Shown piece after piece: positions 34,713 to 43,348 of a stretch of 64,000 nucleotides of DNA. The position numbers and the translations under genes are program-made. Origin of the DNA: DAOMFB01 sp963801475 (lineage in GTDB: Bacteria > Acidobacteriota > Thermoanaerobaculia > UBA5066); assembly GCA_963801475.1 (NCBI GenBank), contig CAWDEX010000002.1, positions 558,001 to 622,000 of the forward strand, read 5' to 3'. The first letter of the stretch is position 1. Every line of letters begins with the position of its first letter. The notes beneath the pieces were generated by a model. The model was not told the origin of the DNA and made no database searches. It worked only from the letters and a program-made list of their open reading frames with translations.

Positions 34713-36646
34713 CACACCCATCCCCGCGTCTCCGCGTCGGAGAGCGCCCGCTCGAGCTTCGCGTACTCGGCCCGGGCCGCCTCCGCGAGGTGCCCCATCC
34801 CGACGCTCTCGCCGCGGTCGGCCGCGAGGAACGCTCCGGCGAGCGCGATGTTGCGGATGTGTCCCCCCGCGACGCTGAGCTGCGCGAGGCGTCCGCAGTC
34901 GATCCCCTTGGTCGGCGTCTGCGCCGGGAAGATGCCGCGCCAGATGGCGGCCCGCTGCTGGGCGTCGGGAAAGGGGAACTGGACGATGAAGCGGATCCGG
35001 CGCAGGAACGCGGGGTCGAGCGCGCTCTTCAGGTTGGTCGTCAGGATCGCGAGGCCCCGGTAATCCTCCATCCGCTGCAGCAGGTAGCTGATCTCGATGT
35101 TGGCGTACCGGTCGTGGCTGTCCTTGACCTCCGAGCGTTTTCCGAACAGGGCGTCGGCTTCGTCGAAGAGGAGGATCGCCCCGCTCCCCTCGGCCGCGTC
35201 GAAGAGTCGCTTGAGGTTCTTCTCGGTCTCTCCGATGTACTTGTTCACGACGCCGGCGAGGTCGATCCGGTAGAGGTCGAGCCGCAGTTCCCGGGCGATG
35301 ACCTCGGCCGCCATCGTCTTGCCGGTCCCCGACGCCCCGGCGAAGAGGGCGCTGATGCCGAGCCCGCGTGCCCCCTTCGCTGCGAAGCCCCACTCCTCGT
35401 AGACATGGTGCCGCTGGCGCACGTGCGACGCGATGTCGCGCAGAAGGCGCCGCTGCGGCTCGGGGAGGACGAGGTCGTTCCAGCTGGCGGTGGCGTTGAT
35501 TCGCTGCGCGAGGCCTTCCATTCGCGGCCGCGCGGCCGCGCGGCAGGCGCTCCAGAGAGCCGTCCGCATCGCGGCCGGCGTCCCGTTCGGGGCGGAAGCG
35601 GCGAGGCGTGCCGCCGCCACGCGGATCGCGGAGGCGCCGAGGTCGAACTGCACGCAGACGGCCTCGAGGGCTCCGTCGAGCGACTCCGCCGCGTCGCCTA
35701 GCGTGTCGCGCCAGAAACCGAGCCGCTCGTCCCGCGTGGCGGGCGCGAGCTCGAAGGAGGGCCCTTCGCCCGCGAGCGCCCCAAGCGGGTCCGGGGTGCA
35801 GACGACGAGCGGTGCCCCGAGCGACCCGGCGAAGGCCGCGATCCGCGGGCCGTCGGCATCCGTCGTGGCCTCGAGGACGGCCACGGCCCGGCTGAGGAGC
35901 GTCTCCCGTCCGAGGAGCCGCGCGAGGGCGAACCGCTCTGGCGCCGAAACCGGAAGGTCGCCGCCGCGGATGCGGAGCGTCCCCGCCTCGACCGCGAGGG
36001 CCGCCCGCGCGGCGACGGCAGTGCGCGTCTCGGGGTCGGAGCCGGTCAGCTGGAAGACACGTGCGCCGTCGCCCGAAGCGAGGTGCTCCGCGAGGCGCGC
36101 CGCGACGGCGGCCGGGCCGGCTCCGAGCGTGGCGGGCGCCGTGAGCGGCTCGACGAGCCCGAGAAGCCGCTCGTCGAGCCGGTCGATGCCGGCGAGGTAG
36201 TGGAGGATCCGCTCGTCGAGTCGGAGCGCGGCCGACGTGACGCCCCCGCCGATGAGCTCGACGATGCGAAACGCGCGCAGCGGCGCGTCGGGTGTGAGCG
36301 CGCTCCAGTGCGCGTCGGGAAAGGCCGCGAGGGCGAGCCCGAAGGTCGGAGCGCGCCGGGACGGGTCGCCCTGGGCCGCCGCGACGAGCGCCGGGAACCT
36401 CGCGTCCATCTCCACCCCGGCGCAGAGCAGGACGACGTCGCGCTCGAAGGCCGAGAGGCTGAAAAGACGGCAGATCGCGGCGACCGCGAAGGGTTCGCGC
36501 GGCGCGGGGGCCGTCTCGGGGGCGAGGGACGCGGGGGGGGCGGCCGGGTCGCGCTCCGCGTGCCGGACGAGGAGGTGCCGGACACGATCCAGCCACACGA
36601 CCAGGTCCCGCTGATTCTCCAGGGCCCACCGGGCGGCGTCGCTCAC
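34712..36646 (-). CDS. AAA+ ATPase of the eCIS (Afp15/Pvc15-like)
   Basis: A 644-aa protein. The first ~380 residues are a helical N-terminal part and a degenerate nucleotide-binding-like region without a Walker A. The second half is an intact AAA+ module: Walker A GASGTGKT at 437-444, Walker B ILLFDEAD at 491-498, sensor-1 TTN near 536, and paired arginines (LRRIRF) as arginine-finger candidates. In Afp and PVC, the ATPase is needed for particle assembly or cargo loading rather than for sheath recycling. It overlaps the DUF4255 gene (ATGA) and the next small gene. Confidence 0.92.
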   Translation of the reverse strand: MSDAARWALENQRDLVVWLDRVRHLLVRHAERDPAAPPASLAPETAPAPREPFAVAAICRLFSLSAFERDVVLLCAGVEMDARFPALVAAAQGDPSRRAPTFGLALAAFPDAHWSALTPDAPLRAFRIVELIGGGVTSAALRLDERILHYLAGIDRLDERLLGLVEPLTAPATLGAGPAAVAARLAEHLASGDGARVFQLTGSDPETRTAVAARAALAVEAGTLRIRGGDLPVSAPERFALARLLGRETLLSRAVAVLEATTDADGPRIAAFAGSLGAPLVVCTPDPLGALAGEGPSFELAPATRDERLGFWRDTLGDAAESLDGALEAVCVQFDLGASAIRVAAARLAASAPNGTPAAMRTALWSACRAAARPRMEGLAQRINATASWNDLVLPEPQRRLLRDIASHVRQRHHVYEEWGFAAKGARGLGISALFAGASGTGKTMAAEVIARELRLDLYRIDLAGVVNKYIGETEKNLKRLFDAAEGSGAILLFDEADALFGKRSEVKDSHDRYANIEISYLLQRMEDYRGLAILTTNLKSALDPAFLRRIRFIVQFPFPDAQQRAAIWRGIFPAQTPTKGIDCGRLAQLSVAGGHIRNIALAGAFLAADRGESVGMGHLAEAARAEYAKLERALSDAETRGWV

Positions 36647-38010
36647 GTGAGCGCCACCCGCGGCGTCGCGAAGAGCCCGCTGCCGTCCTGTGCCAGAACG
36701 CTCTCGGCACCGTCCACCTGGACCCGGACGAGGTAGGTTCCGGCCACCACGTGGGCGAACACCACATCCACCGTCGCCGTGTCGGGGATGCCGTCGGGCA
36801 AGCCGTTGCCGGCGGGCGCCGCGAAGGTGTAGGCGTGCGGTGGCGAACCGGGGGCGGCGTTGAACTCGTTCAGGAGCAGCGTCACGCGCTGGTCGCGCCC
36901 GACCGGCGGGTCGAAGGTGAGCCGCAACGTGCCCGCGCGCATCGGCGTCGGAACGCCGCTCACCGTCTCAGTCGTCGCGACGAGGCCGAGGACGTCGGCG
37001 GGCGGGATCACCGGGCCGTTCGTGATGGTGGGCCTGAGGACGAACGCCGCCACGTTCGACTCGACGCCGCGGTGGTCCGCCTCCGGATCGCCCATCCGGA
37101 TCCTCTGGAGGACCCGCACGCCTTTCACGCCGGCGTGGAGCCCTGCGGGCAGGGGCGACGTGAGCGGCAGGCTGATCCGGCCGGGCGTGACGGCTGCGGC
37201 GGGCGGCGCGATCTCGAACCCGTCGAGGTCGACGAGCGTGACGTCGCCCATGAGATCGCGGCCGCGGATCTCGAGCGTGGTTCCGACGGCGATCGGCGCC
37301 CGCAAACCGGCCGAGCTGGCGACCTCCTCGATCGCGGGGAAGCGGGAGGGCACGACGTAGATGCGGCGCCTGTCGTCGGCGACCGGCAGCGCGGTGCGCG
37401 TCGGCCGCCGCGACTCGATGAGGACGACCGAGGCCTGATAGGCCGCGGTCGGGCGGTAGTGCGACTGGATCGCGGACCAGAGCCTGGAGATCTCCTCCAC
37501 GCTCATCGTCTGCGGCGTGAGCCGGATCTGCTCGACCTGGTCTCCGAGCTCCGACGCGGCGAGCGTGTCGAGCGGCGGCGGCAGGATCGAGCCCGTGACG
37601 GGCGAAGCGGGCGCCAGCGTCCTGTGGATCGCGTCGCGTGTGAGGACCGGCGTCTCGTGCAGGAGCTGGAGCGCGTAGCCGAGGAGGATTTCCGCGTGGA
37701 ACTCGCTGGCGCCGTACGTCGTGACGAGGTAGTGCAGGTCGAGACCGAGCGGCGGGTTGCTGACGCGGCCTCCGTCGGCGTCGCGCGAGGGAAGCGCGGC
37801 GTTGCGCCACCCCGCGTTCGGCGTCACCTGGTAGAGGAAGAGGTTGATGCGGCTCGTCTCCGGTTGCCCGTTGACGAGAACGCGGTCGGGCGGCAGCGCG
37901 GAAACCGTGACCTCGCCGACGACGCCGGAGAGCTGATGGTTGATCACGCCGTCGTTGAGGAGGTCCTTCAGGACGGCCGTGACCGACGCGATGGCGAGCG
38001 CGTTGCTCAC
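36643..38010 (-). CDS. DUF4255 / Pvc16 N-terminal domain protein (Afp16-like tail terminator)
   Basis: A 455-aa protein. Residues 1-190 match the Pvc16 N-terminal (DUF4255) domain: ALAIASVTAVLKDLLNDGV, then INLFLYQVTPNAGWRN, LDLHYLVTTYGASEFHAEIL and LGYALQLLHETPVLTRDAI. Afp16 caps the tube and sheath and sets particle length. The C-terminal ~250 residues are beta-rich with IPT/TIG-like features (LEIRGRDLMGDVTLVDLDGF), making this copy larger than the minimal cap. It lies between the proline-rich gene and the ATPase, and both junctions are 4-bp overlaps. Confidence 0.9.
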   Translation of the reverse strand: MSNALAIASVTAVLKDLLNDGVINHQLSGVVGEVTVSALPPDRVLVNGQPETSRINLFLYQVTPNAGWRNAALPSRDADGGRVSNPPLGLDLHYLVTTYGASEFHAEILLGYALQLLHETPVLTRDAIHRTLAPASPVTGSILPPPLDTLAASELGDQVEQIRLTPQTMSVEEISRLWSAIQSHYRPTAAYQASVVLIESRRPTRTALPVADDRRRIYVVPSRFPAIEEVASSAGLRAPIAVGTTLEIRGRDLMGDVTLVDLDGFEIAPPAAAVTPGRISLPLTSPLPAGLHAGVKGVRVLQRIRMGDPEADHRGVESNVAAFVLRPTITNGPVIPPADVLGLVATTETVSGVPTPMRAGTLRLTFDPPVGRDQRVTLLLNEFNAAPGSPPHAYTFAAPAGNGLPDGIPDTATVDVVFAHVVAGTYLVRVQVDGAESVLAQDGSGLFATPRVALT

Positions 38011-38666
38011 GGGCGCTCTCTCCGCGCGAGATAGCGGTCGAGGGAGAGCGGGCCCGTGGTCCCGCGCGGTCCCCGCGTCGGCCGTTCGGCGGGAGGCAGG
38101 ACGGCCCGGACCTCGACTCGGCCGATGTGGACGCGCACGACGTCCGGCTCGTGCCCGGCGTGGTCGGCGGCGTCGCGAACCCGGCCGGTTGCCCGTGCGT
38201 CCGCTCTGGCGGGGACGAGAGCCTTCCGCGGGACGATCGGCCCGACCCCGTGCGCCGGGCGGAGGGTAGCTGCCGGGTCTGCGGAGGGCTCGGCGTCCCG
38301 TGCCGGGTCCGCAAGAGGCTCGCGCGGCGCGACCGGACGGCCGGCGTTCGTCGGTTCGAGCCCCGTCCTTGAAGGGGCGAAGGCCGCTTCCGGCGGGGTC
38401 AGCCCCGTTGGCGCGGGAGCCGCGGGGCGGGCTTCCGCTGGACGGCCTCGCAGCACCGTCGGCGCCGGGGGAGGGTCGGCCGGGGGGCCTGCGGTTCCGC
38501 GGACCGGCGCCGGGGGCGGATCCTCCGGCAGAGAGGCCGGGACGGAGAGCTCCCGCGGCGGTCCCCCGACCGGAGGGGCGCCCGCCTCGAAGCGCGAAAG
38601 GGCCCGGGGCCGGGTCACCGGCTCCGTCGCGTGACGCTCCACGAGCCGCCGGAGGAATCCGCTCAT
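38007..38666 (-). CDS. Proline-rich eCIS-cluster protein with conserved C-terminal strand
   Basis: A 219-aa protein. After a short helical start (SGFLRRLVERHATEP), about 130 residues are a low-complexity Pro/Ala/Arg-rich region, likely disordered. The C-terminus is ordered: VVRVHIGRVEVRAVLPP followed by GPLSLDRYLARRER. That pattern, a strand motif then a short LSL-x-x-YL helix after a Pro-rich spacer, recurs in small proteins of tail-like clusters as I remember them, so it is probably a real structural component. The start at 38666 is fixed by overlap with the upstream stop (ATGA). No enzymatic motif. Confidence 0.7.
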   Translation of the reverse strand: MSGFLRRLVERHATEPVTRPRALSRFEAGAPPVGGPPRELSVPASLPEDPPPAPVRGTAGPPADPPPAPTVLRGRPAEARPAAPAPTGLTPPEAAFAPSRTGLEPTNAGRPVAPREPLADPARDAEPSADPAATLRPAHGVGPIVPRKALVPARADARATGRVRDAADHAGHEPDVVRVHIGRVEVRAVLPPAERPTRGPRGTTGPLSLDRYLARRERP

Positions 38667-39403
38667 GCCCCTGCCAGCTCCAGGTAGCGACGACGCCGAA
38701 GGGGCGACAAGGCGAGGATCTCCGCCTCGCTCCAGCCGTAGGCGCGCGCCAGCCGGTCGACTTCGCCGAGGACCCGCGAAGCCCAGGCGTCGATCTCCTC
38801 GAGCAGAAAGCCGGCCGGATCGAACGCGGCCTGCCAGGTGCGCGCGCAATCGGGACACGTCAGGTTCAGCAGCAGGTCGGCCTGGGGGTCGAGCTCGGCC
38901 ATCCGCTCGTCGAGCCGCTCACGCACGGCCGGCGGCAGGGCGGCGCCGTCGACCGGCGCGCCGTGATGCGTTGCGGTCACCACGCAGCGCGAGAGCAGGA
39001 CGTTCTCGGGATCCGACGCCCGGTCGACGCATGCGGCCAGGTCGACGCTGTCAGGCAGCCGGAACGTCACGACCGTACCGCCCTCGGCCATCCGGAGGTC
39101 GGACGCCTCGATGTCGCGCGAGGGGAGCCGGATCTCGGCCGCCTCGAGTTCGAGCTCGAGACGTGCGCCGCAGGCGGGGCACGCCGTCTCGCAGGAAAGC
39201 CGGCTTCCGAACGCCTGTTCGCGCACGGCGAGCAGTCGCCGGTCCCGCTCTCCGACCGGCAGCCGGGCGAGCCCGTCGGCCGGCTCGCCGCTCGCCGCCG
39301 CGAGCAGGGCGATCTCACGCCACGGCCGCACGACGGCGAGCGTCCGCTCCCACGCGGCAAGGAGCGCCGCGTCGTCGAGAGGGATCGCGTCGTCCGGTGA
39401 CAT
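38663..39403 (-). CDS. gp51/gp26-like baseplate protein with zinc-ribbon-like Cys pairs
   Basis: A 246-aa protein. Two CxxC pairs lie far apart (ACPACGARLELELEAAE and LNLTCPDCARTWQ), a pattern consistent with a zinc-ribbon-like knuckle. The C-terminal helices (LLEEIDAWASRVLGEVDRLA, YGWSEAEILALSPLRRRRYL) match the signature of T4-type baseplate hub assembly proteins (gp51/gp26 group) seen after the tube gene in many contractile systems. The ATG at 39403 follows the tube stop by 26 bp and its stop overlaps the proline-rich gene. Confidence 0.75.
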   Translation of the reverse strand: MSPDDAIPLDDAALLAAWERTLAVVRPWREIALLAAASGEPADGLARLPVGERDRRLLAVREQAFGSRLSCETACPACGARLELELEAAEIRLPSRDIEASDLRMAEGGTVVTFRLPDSVDLAACVDRASDPENVLLSRCVVTATHHGAPVDGAALPPAVRERLDERMAELDPQADLLLNLTCPDCARTWQAAFDPAGFLLEEIDAWASRVLGEVDRLARAYGWSEAEILALSPLRRRRYLELAGA

Positions 39404-39429
39404 GCGGCGCCTCGCGTCGTCCGTGGACC

Positions 39430-39957
39430 TCAGGCCGGGGGCTCGACGAACGAGGGCTCCGTCGGCTCGGAGACGGCGTAGTCGCGCTCCCAACCCTCGT
39501 TCTCGAGCTTGAGGTGCTGGATGGCGACGGCGTTGGCGTTGGCGTCGAGGTCGGGCAGCGCCTGGAATTCCGACACCCAGCAGCGGTACACCTTGTAGGC
39601 GATCGCCAGCTGGCCGGCCTCGTTGTAGACCTCGATGATCAGGTCCTTCCGGAAGTCCTTGAGGGAGACCTCCGCCCCGAGCCCGGAGCCGAAGTTCCAG
39701 ACCTTGTTCGCCCACTTCTCGAACTCGGTGTCGTGGGTGACGCCGCGCTCGAGGGTGACCGCCTCGTACTCGGTCCGGCCCGGCGACTTGCGGGTCGAGG
39801 AGGGATCGCCGCCCTCGCGGTGCTTGACCACCTCGGTCGTGCGCTTCAGGCTCGACACCTTGCTGACGCCCGCGACGTAGCGGCCGTCCCACTTCACCCG
39901 GAACTTGAAGTTCTTGTACGGGTCGAAGCGCTGCGTGTTGACGCTGAACTGGGCCAT
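39430..39957 (-). CDS. Tail tube protein (Afp1/Afp5-like, gp19 fold)
   Basis: A 175-aa inner-tube protein. Typical segments are FDPYKNFKFRVKWDGRYVAG, the SKVSSLKRTTEVVKHREGGD loop, TLERGVTHDTEFEKWANKVW, and EVYNEAGQLAIAYKVYRCWV. AGGAGG precedes the ATG by 4 bp, consistent with high expression. It follows the sheath gene by 43 bp. Only one tube gene is present, whereas Afp has two (Afp1 and Afp5), so this protein must form most of the lumen that carries cargo. Confidence 0.94.
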   Translation of the reverse strand: MAQFSVNTQRFDPYKNFKFRVKWDGRYVAGVSKVSSLKRTTEVVKHREGGDPSSTRKSPGRTEYEAVTLERGVTHDTEFEKWANKVWNFGSGLGAEVSLKDFRKDLIIEVYNEAGQLAIAYKVYRCWVSEFQALPDLDANANAVAIQHLKLENEGWERDYAVSEPTEPSFVEPPA

Positions 39958-40000
39958 GTCGTCCTCCTGGAATCGCGGAAGGGCAGGCGGCCTGCGGCGG

Positions 40001-41578
<1,578 letters not shown>

Positions 41579-41616
41579 CGGCGAATCTCCTCTCGTTGGT
41601 CGGTGGAAGGAGTCCC

Positions 41617-41634
41617 CTCCGGCGTCGGCCGGAG
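41617..41634 (-). promoter_or_regulatory. Hairpin between the first eCIS gene and the sheath gene
   Basis: CTCCGGC (41617-41623) pairs perfectly with GCCGGAG (41628-41634) around a GTCG tetraloop. It lies 39 bp upstream of the sheath ATG, within the 111-bp gap after the 89-aa gene. There is no T-run. It could stabilise the sheath/tube mRNA after processing or partially attenuate transcription, giving different levels of the first gene and the structural genes. Confidence 0.35.
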
Positions 41635-41689
41635 CGGGTGACGCGCGGGCGTCGGGACGGTCGGCCGGCGCGTGCGGCCGACAGGCGTG

Positions 41690-41959
41690 TCAGGCGGCAT
41701 CGGGATCGTCCCCGGTGCCCCGGTCGGGCGCGGCGAAGAGCGTCCGGCCGTCGGGCAGGGCAACGCGAACGAGGTCGCCTCCCGAGACGAGCCGGCCGAG
41801 CGCCTCCTGGATCCGCTGCGGCGGCGCCTCGGCGAATCGCTCCGGCAGCCACCACTTCCGGATCCCGGCCGCCGTGTCGGCCGCTCCGGGATGCGCGAGG
41901 AGATAACGACGGAGCTCATCCGCGATGGCGGTCACGGCGTCTTCGACGGCGTTCGACAC
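41690..41959 (-). CDS. 89-aa winged-helix-like protein, first gene of the eCIS operon
   Basis: A small protein starting with GTG at 41959, about 32 nt after the predicted sigma-54 transcription start. It has three helices (VTAIADELRRYLLAHPGAAD, then RKWWLPERFAEAP, then RIQEALGRLVSG) and a beta-hairpin wing (DLVRVALPDGRTLFAAP), which together read like a compact winged-helix. Similar small proteins head several eCIS operons as I recall, with unknown role. It could be a local regulator or an adaptor. No enzyme motif. Confidence 0.65.
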   Translation of the reverse strand: MSNAVEDAVTAIADELRRYLLAHPGAADTAAGIRKWWLPERFAEAPPQRIQEALGRLVSGGDLVRVALPDGRTLFAAPDRGTGDDPDAA

Positions 41960-42001
41960 GTGATTTCATTCCTGGCCGGCGGCCCTGCGATGATCTTGCG
42001 A

Positions 42002-42017
42002 CGCAATCTCTGCGCCA
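42002..42017 (-). promoter_or_regulatory. Predicted sigma-54 (-24/-12) promoter of the eCIS operon
   Basis: On the minus strand the sequence reads TGGCGC-AGAGA-TTGCG, with GG (42016-42015) and GC (42004-42003) separated by exactly ten bases, the invariant spacing of sigma-54 promoters; consensus is TGGCAC-N5-TTGCA. The predicted start site is near 41991, 32 nt before the first eCIS GTG. The gene immediately upstream encodes a sigma-54 activator and two dyads lie between them, which strongly supports the assignment. Confidence 0.65.
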
Positions 42018-42080
42018 TCTCCGGCGCGCGGCGCAAGCGACTGAAAGACCGTGCCGGCCCGGCGCCCGGGACCATGACCC

Positions 42081-42096
42081 GGGTCGGGAAGGACCC
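42081..42096. promoter_or_regulatory. GGGTC-N6-GACCC dyad, promoter-proximal (candidate activator site)
   Basis: GGGTC (42081-42085) and GACCC (42092-42096) form a dyad with a 6-bp spacer, extended by flanking C/G pairs. Its centre is about 98 bp upstream of the predicted sigma-54 start site, in the usual window for enhancer-binding protein sites. An identical architecture recurs 53 bp further upstream. Confidence 0.55.
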
Positions 42097-42133
42097 GGAT
42101 CCGGGGCCGCGGCGGGGGCCCCGCGGAATCGCC

Positions 42134-42149
42134 GGGTCGAAAACGACCC
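42134..42149. promoter_or_regulatory. GGGTC-N6-GACCC dyad, promoter-distal (candidate activator site)
   Basis: GGGTCG (42134-42139) and CGACCC (42144-42149) are exact inverted repeats around AAAA. The centre lies about 151 bp upstream of the predicted start site and 53 bp (five helical turns) from the proximal dyad, so both would face the same side of the DNA. It is also 25 bp beyond the activator stop, so a role as a transcript-end hairpin is the alternative. Confidence 0.5.
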
Positions 42150-42174
42150 ACCGCCGGATCGGGGAACCGCGGCG

Positions 42175-43251
42175 TCAGCCGTCGTCTCGCCGACGGGCGC
42201 GGACGAGGGGCCGCGTGAGGCCGTACTTCTTCATCAGCTTGCCCAGACGGCGCCGCTCCGTTCCGCAGAGGCGCGCGGCGAGGCTGACGTTTCCGGAAGC
42301 CCGGAGGAGGAGCTCGGAAAGGTAGGCGCGCTCGAAGTCGGCAATGGCCTCAGCCCGCGCCTCCCGGAAGCGTTTCCCGGTCCGCGCCGGGGGTCCGGCG
42401 GAGAGGGCAGCCCCGGCGGTTGCGGACCGGGGTTCCCCCGCGCGGGCGAGGGTTCCGGACTCGAGGAGGATCTTGCGGTGGATGAAGTTCTCCAGCTCGC
42501 GGACGTTTCCCGGCCAGGTGTGGGTCCTCAGAAACTGGACGGCGGCGGTATCGAGCTCTCTCGCCGGCTTCTGGTACTGCGCGGCGTAGCGGAGCAGGAA
42601 CGTCTCGGCCAGGAGCATGACGTCGTCCCCGCGAACGCGAAGCGGCGGAATCTCGAGCGAGAGGAGGTTGAGGCGAAAGAGGAAGTCGGGCCGAAACGCG
42701 CCGTGCGCGGCCAGCGTCTCGAGATCCGCGTTGCTCGCGGCGATGATCCGCACGTCGGCGCCGCGTGCCGAGCCGCCGACGGGGCGGTACTCGTGGTCCT
42801 GGAGGAAGCGCAGAAGGGCCACCTGCGTGCGGGCGCTCGTCGACTCGATCTCGTCGAGGAAGAGCGTGCCCCCCTCGGCCTGCGCGATGACGCCGGGCTG
42901 GCTCTCGCGCGCGTCGGTGAAGGCGCCGCGGGCGTGCCCGAACAGTTCGCTCTCGACGAGATTCTCGGGGATGGCTCCGCAGTTGATCGGAATGAAGGGG
43001 GCGTCGCGCCGCGCGCCCAGATAGTGGATCGCCCGCGCCGCCAGCTCCTTGCCGGTACCGGTCTCGCCCAGGATCAGCACGGTGGCGTCGGACACCGCGA
43101 TGCGGCGGATGAGGACGAGCGTCCGGAGGAAGAGCGGCGAGTTGCCGATCAGGTTGAATCGGGCGAAATCGGCGTCCGGCGTCTGCGGGAGGTACTCCCC
43201 CGCGGAAGGGCGTGCCCCGGCCGTCTGGAAGCCCGGATCGTGTTTGGCCAT
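42175..43251 (-). CDS. Sigma-54-dependent transcriptional activator (PspF-like, no sensory domain)
   Basis: A 358-aa enhancer-binding protein. Only ~35 residues precede the AAA+ domain, so there is no receiver or GAF domain, as in PspF. Walker A GETGTGKE is at 62-69, the sigma-54 contact loop reads GAFTDA (109-114) rather than GAFTGA, and Walker B GGTLFLDE is at 127-134. RTHTWPGNVRELENFIHR and a C-terminal Fis-type helix-turn-helix (ASGNVSLAARLCGTERRRLG) follow. It sits directly upstream of the sigma-54 promoter and dyads of the eCIS operon, so it is almost certainly its activator. Activity may be controlled by an unlinked inhibitor or by expression level. Confidence 0.93.
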   Translation of the reverse strand: MAKHDPGFQTAGARPSAGEYLPQTPDADFARFNLIGNSPLFLRTLVLIRRIAVSDATVLILGETGTGKELAARAIHYLGARRDAPFIPINCGAIPENLVESELFGHARGAFTDARESQPGVIAQAEGGTLFLDEIESTSARTQVALLRFLQDHEYRPVGGSARGADVRIIAASNADLETLAAHGAFRPDFLFRLNLLSLEIPPLRVRGDDVMLLAETFLLRYAAQYQKPARELDTAAVQFLRTHTWPGNVRELENFIHRKILLESGTLARAGEPRSATAGAALSAGPPARTGKRFREARAEAIADFERAYLSELLLRASGNVSLAARLCGTERRRLGKLMKKYGLTRPLVRARRRDDG

Positions 43252-43284
43252 CTTCGTCCGCCCCCGGCCTCAGCGGCCCGTGGA

Positions 43285-43311
43285 CCCCGCCGGGCTCGAG
43301 GAACGGCGGGG
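43285..43311. terminator. GC-rich hairpin between the 745-aa gene and the activator
   Basis: CCCCGCCG (43285-43292) pairs exactly with CGGCGGGG (43304-43311) around an 11-nt loop in the 97-bp gap between the 745-aa gene stop (43349) and the activator start (43251). Without a T-run it is a weak terminator candidate; it may partly separate the enzyme array from the activator or act in its leader. Confidence 0.35.
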
Positions 43312-43348
43312 CCGTCGGGTCCGGGCCGGAACCTCCGCGGGGACCCGG

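Noticed and set aside
38663..39892. A longer start for the gp51-like baseplate gene (409 codons)
   Set aside because: The extra N-terminal part is an Arg-rich shadow of the tube gene; the ATG at 39403 gives the expected protein and gene order.
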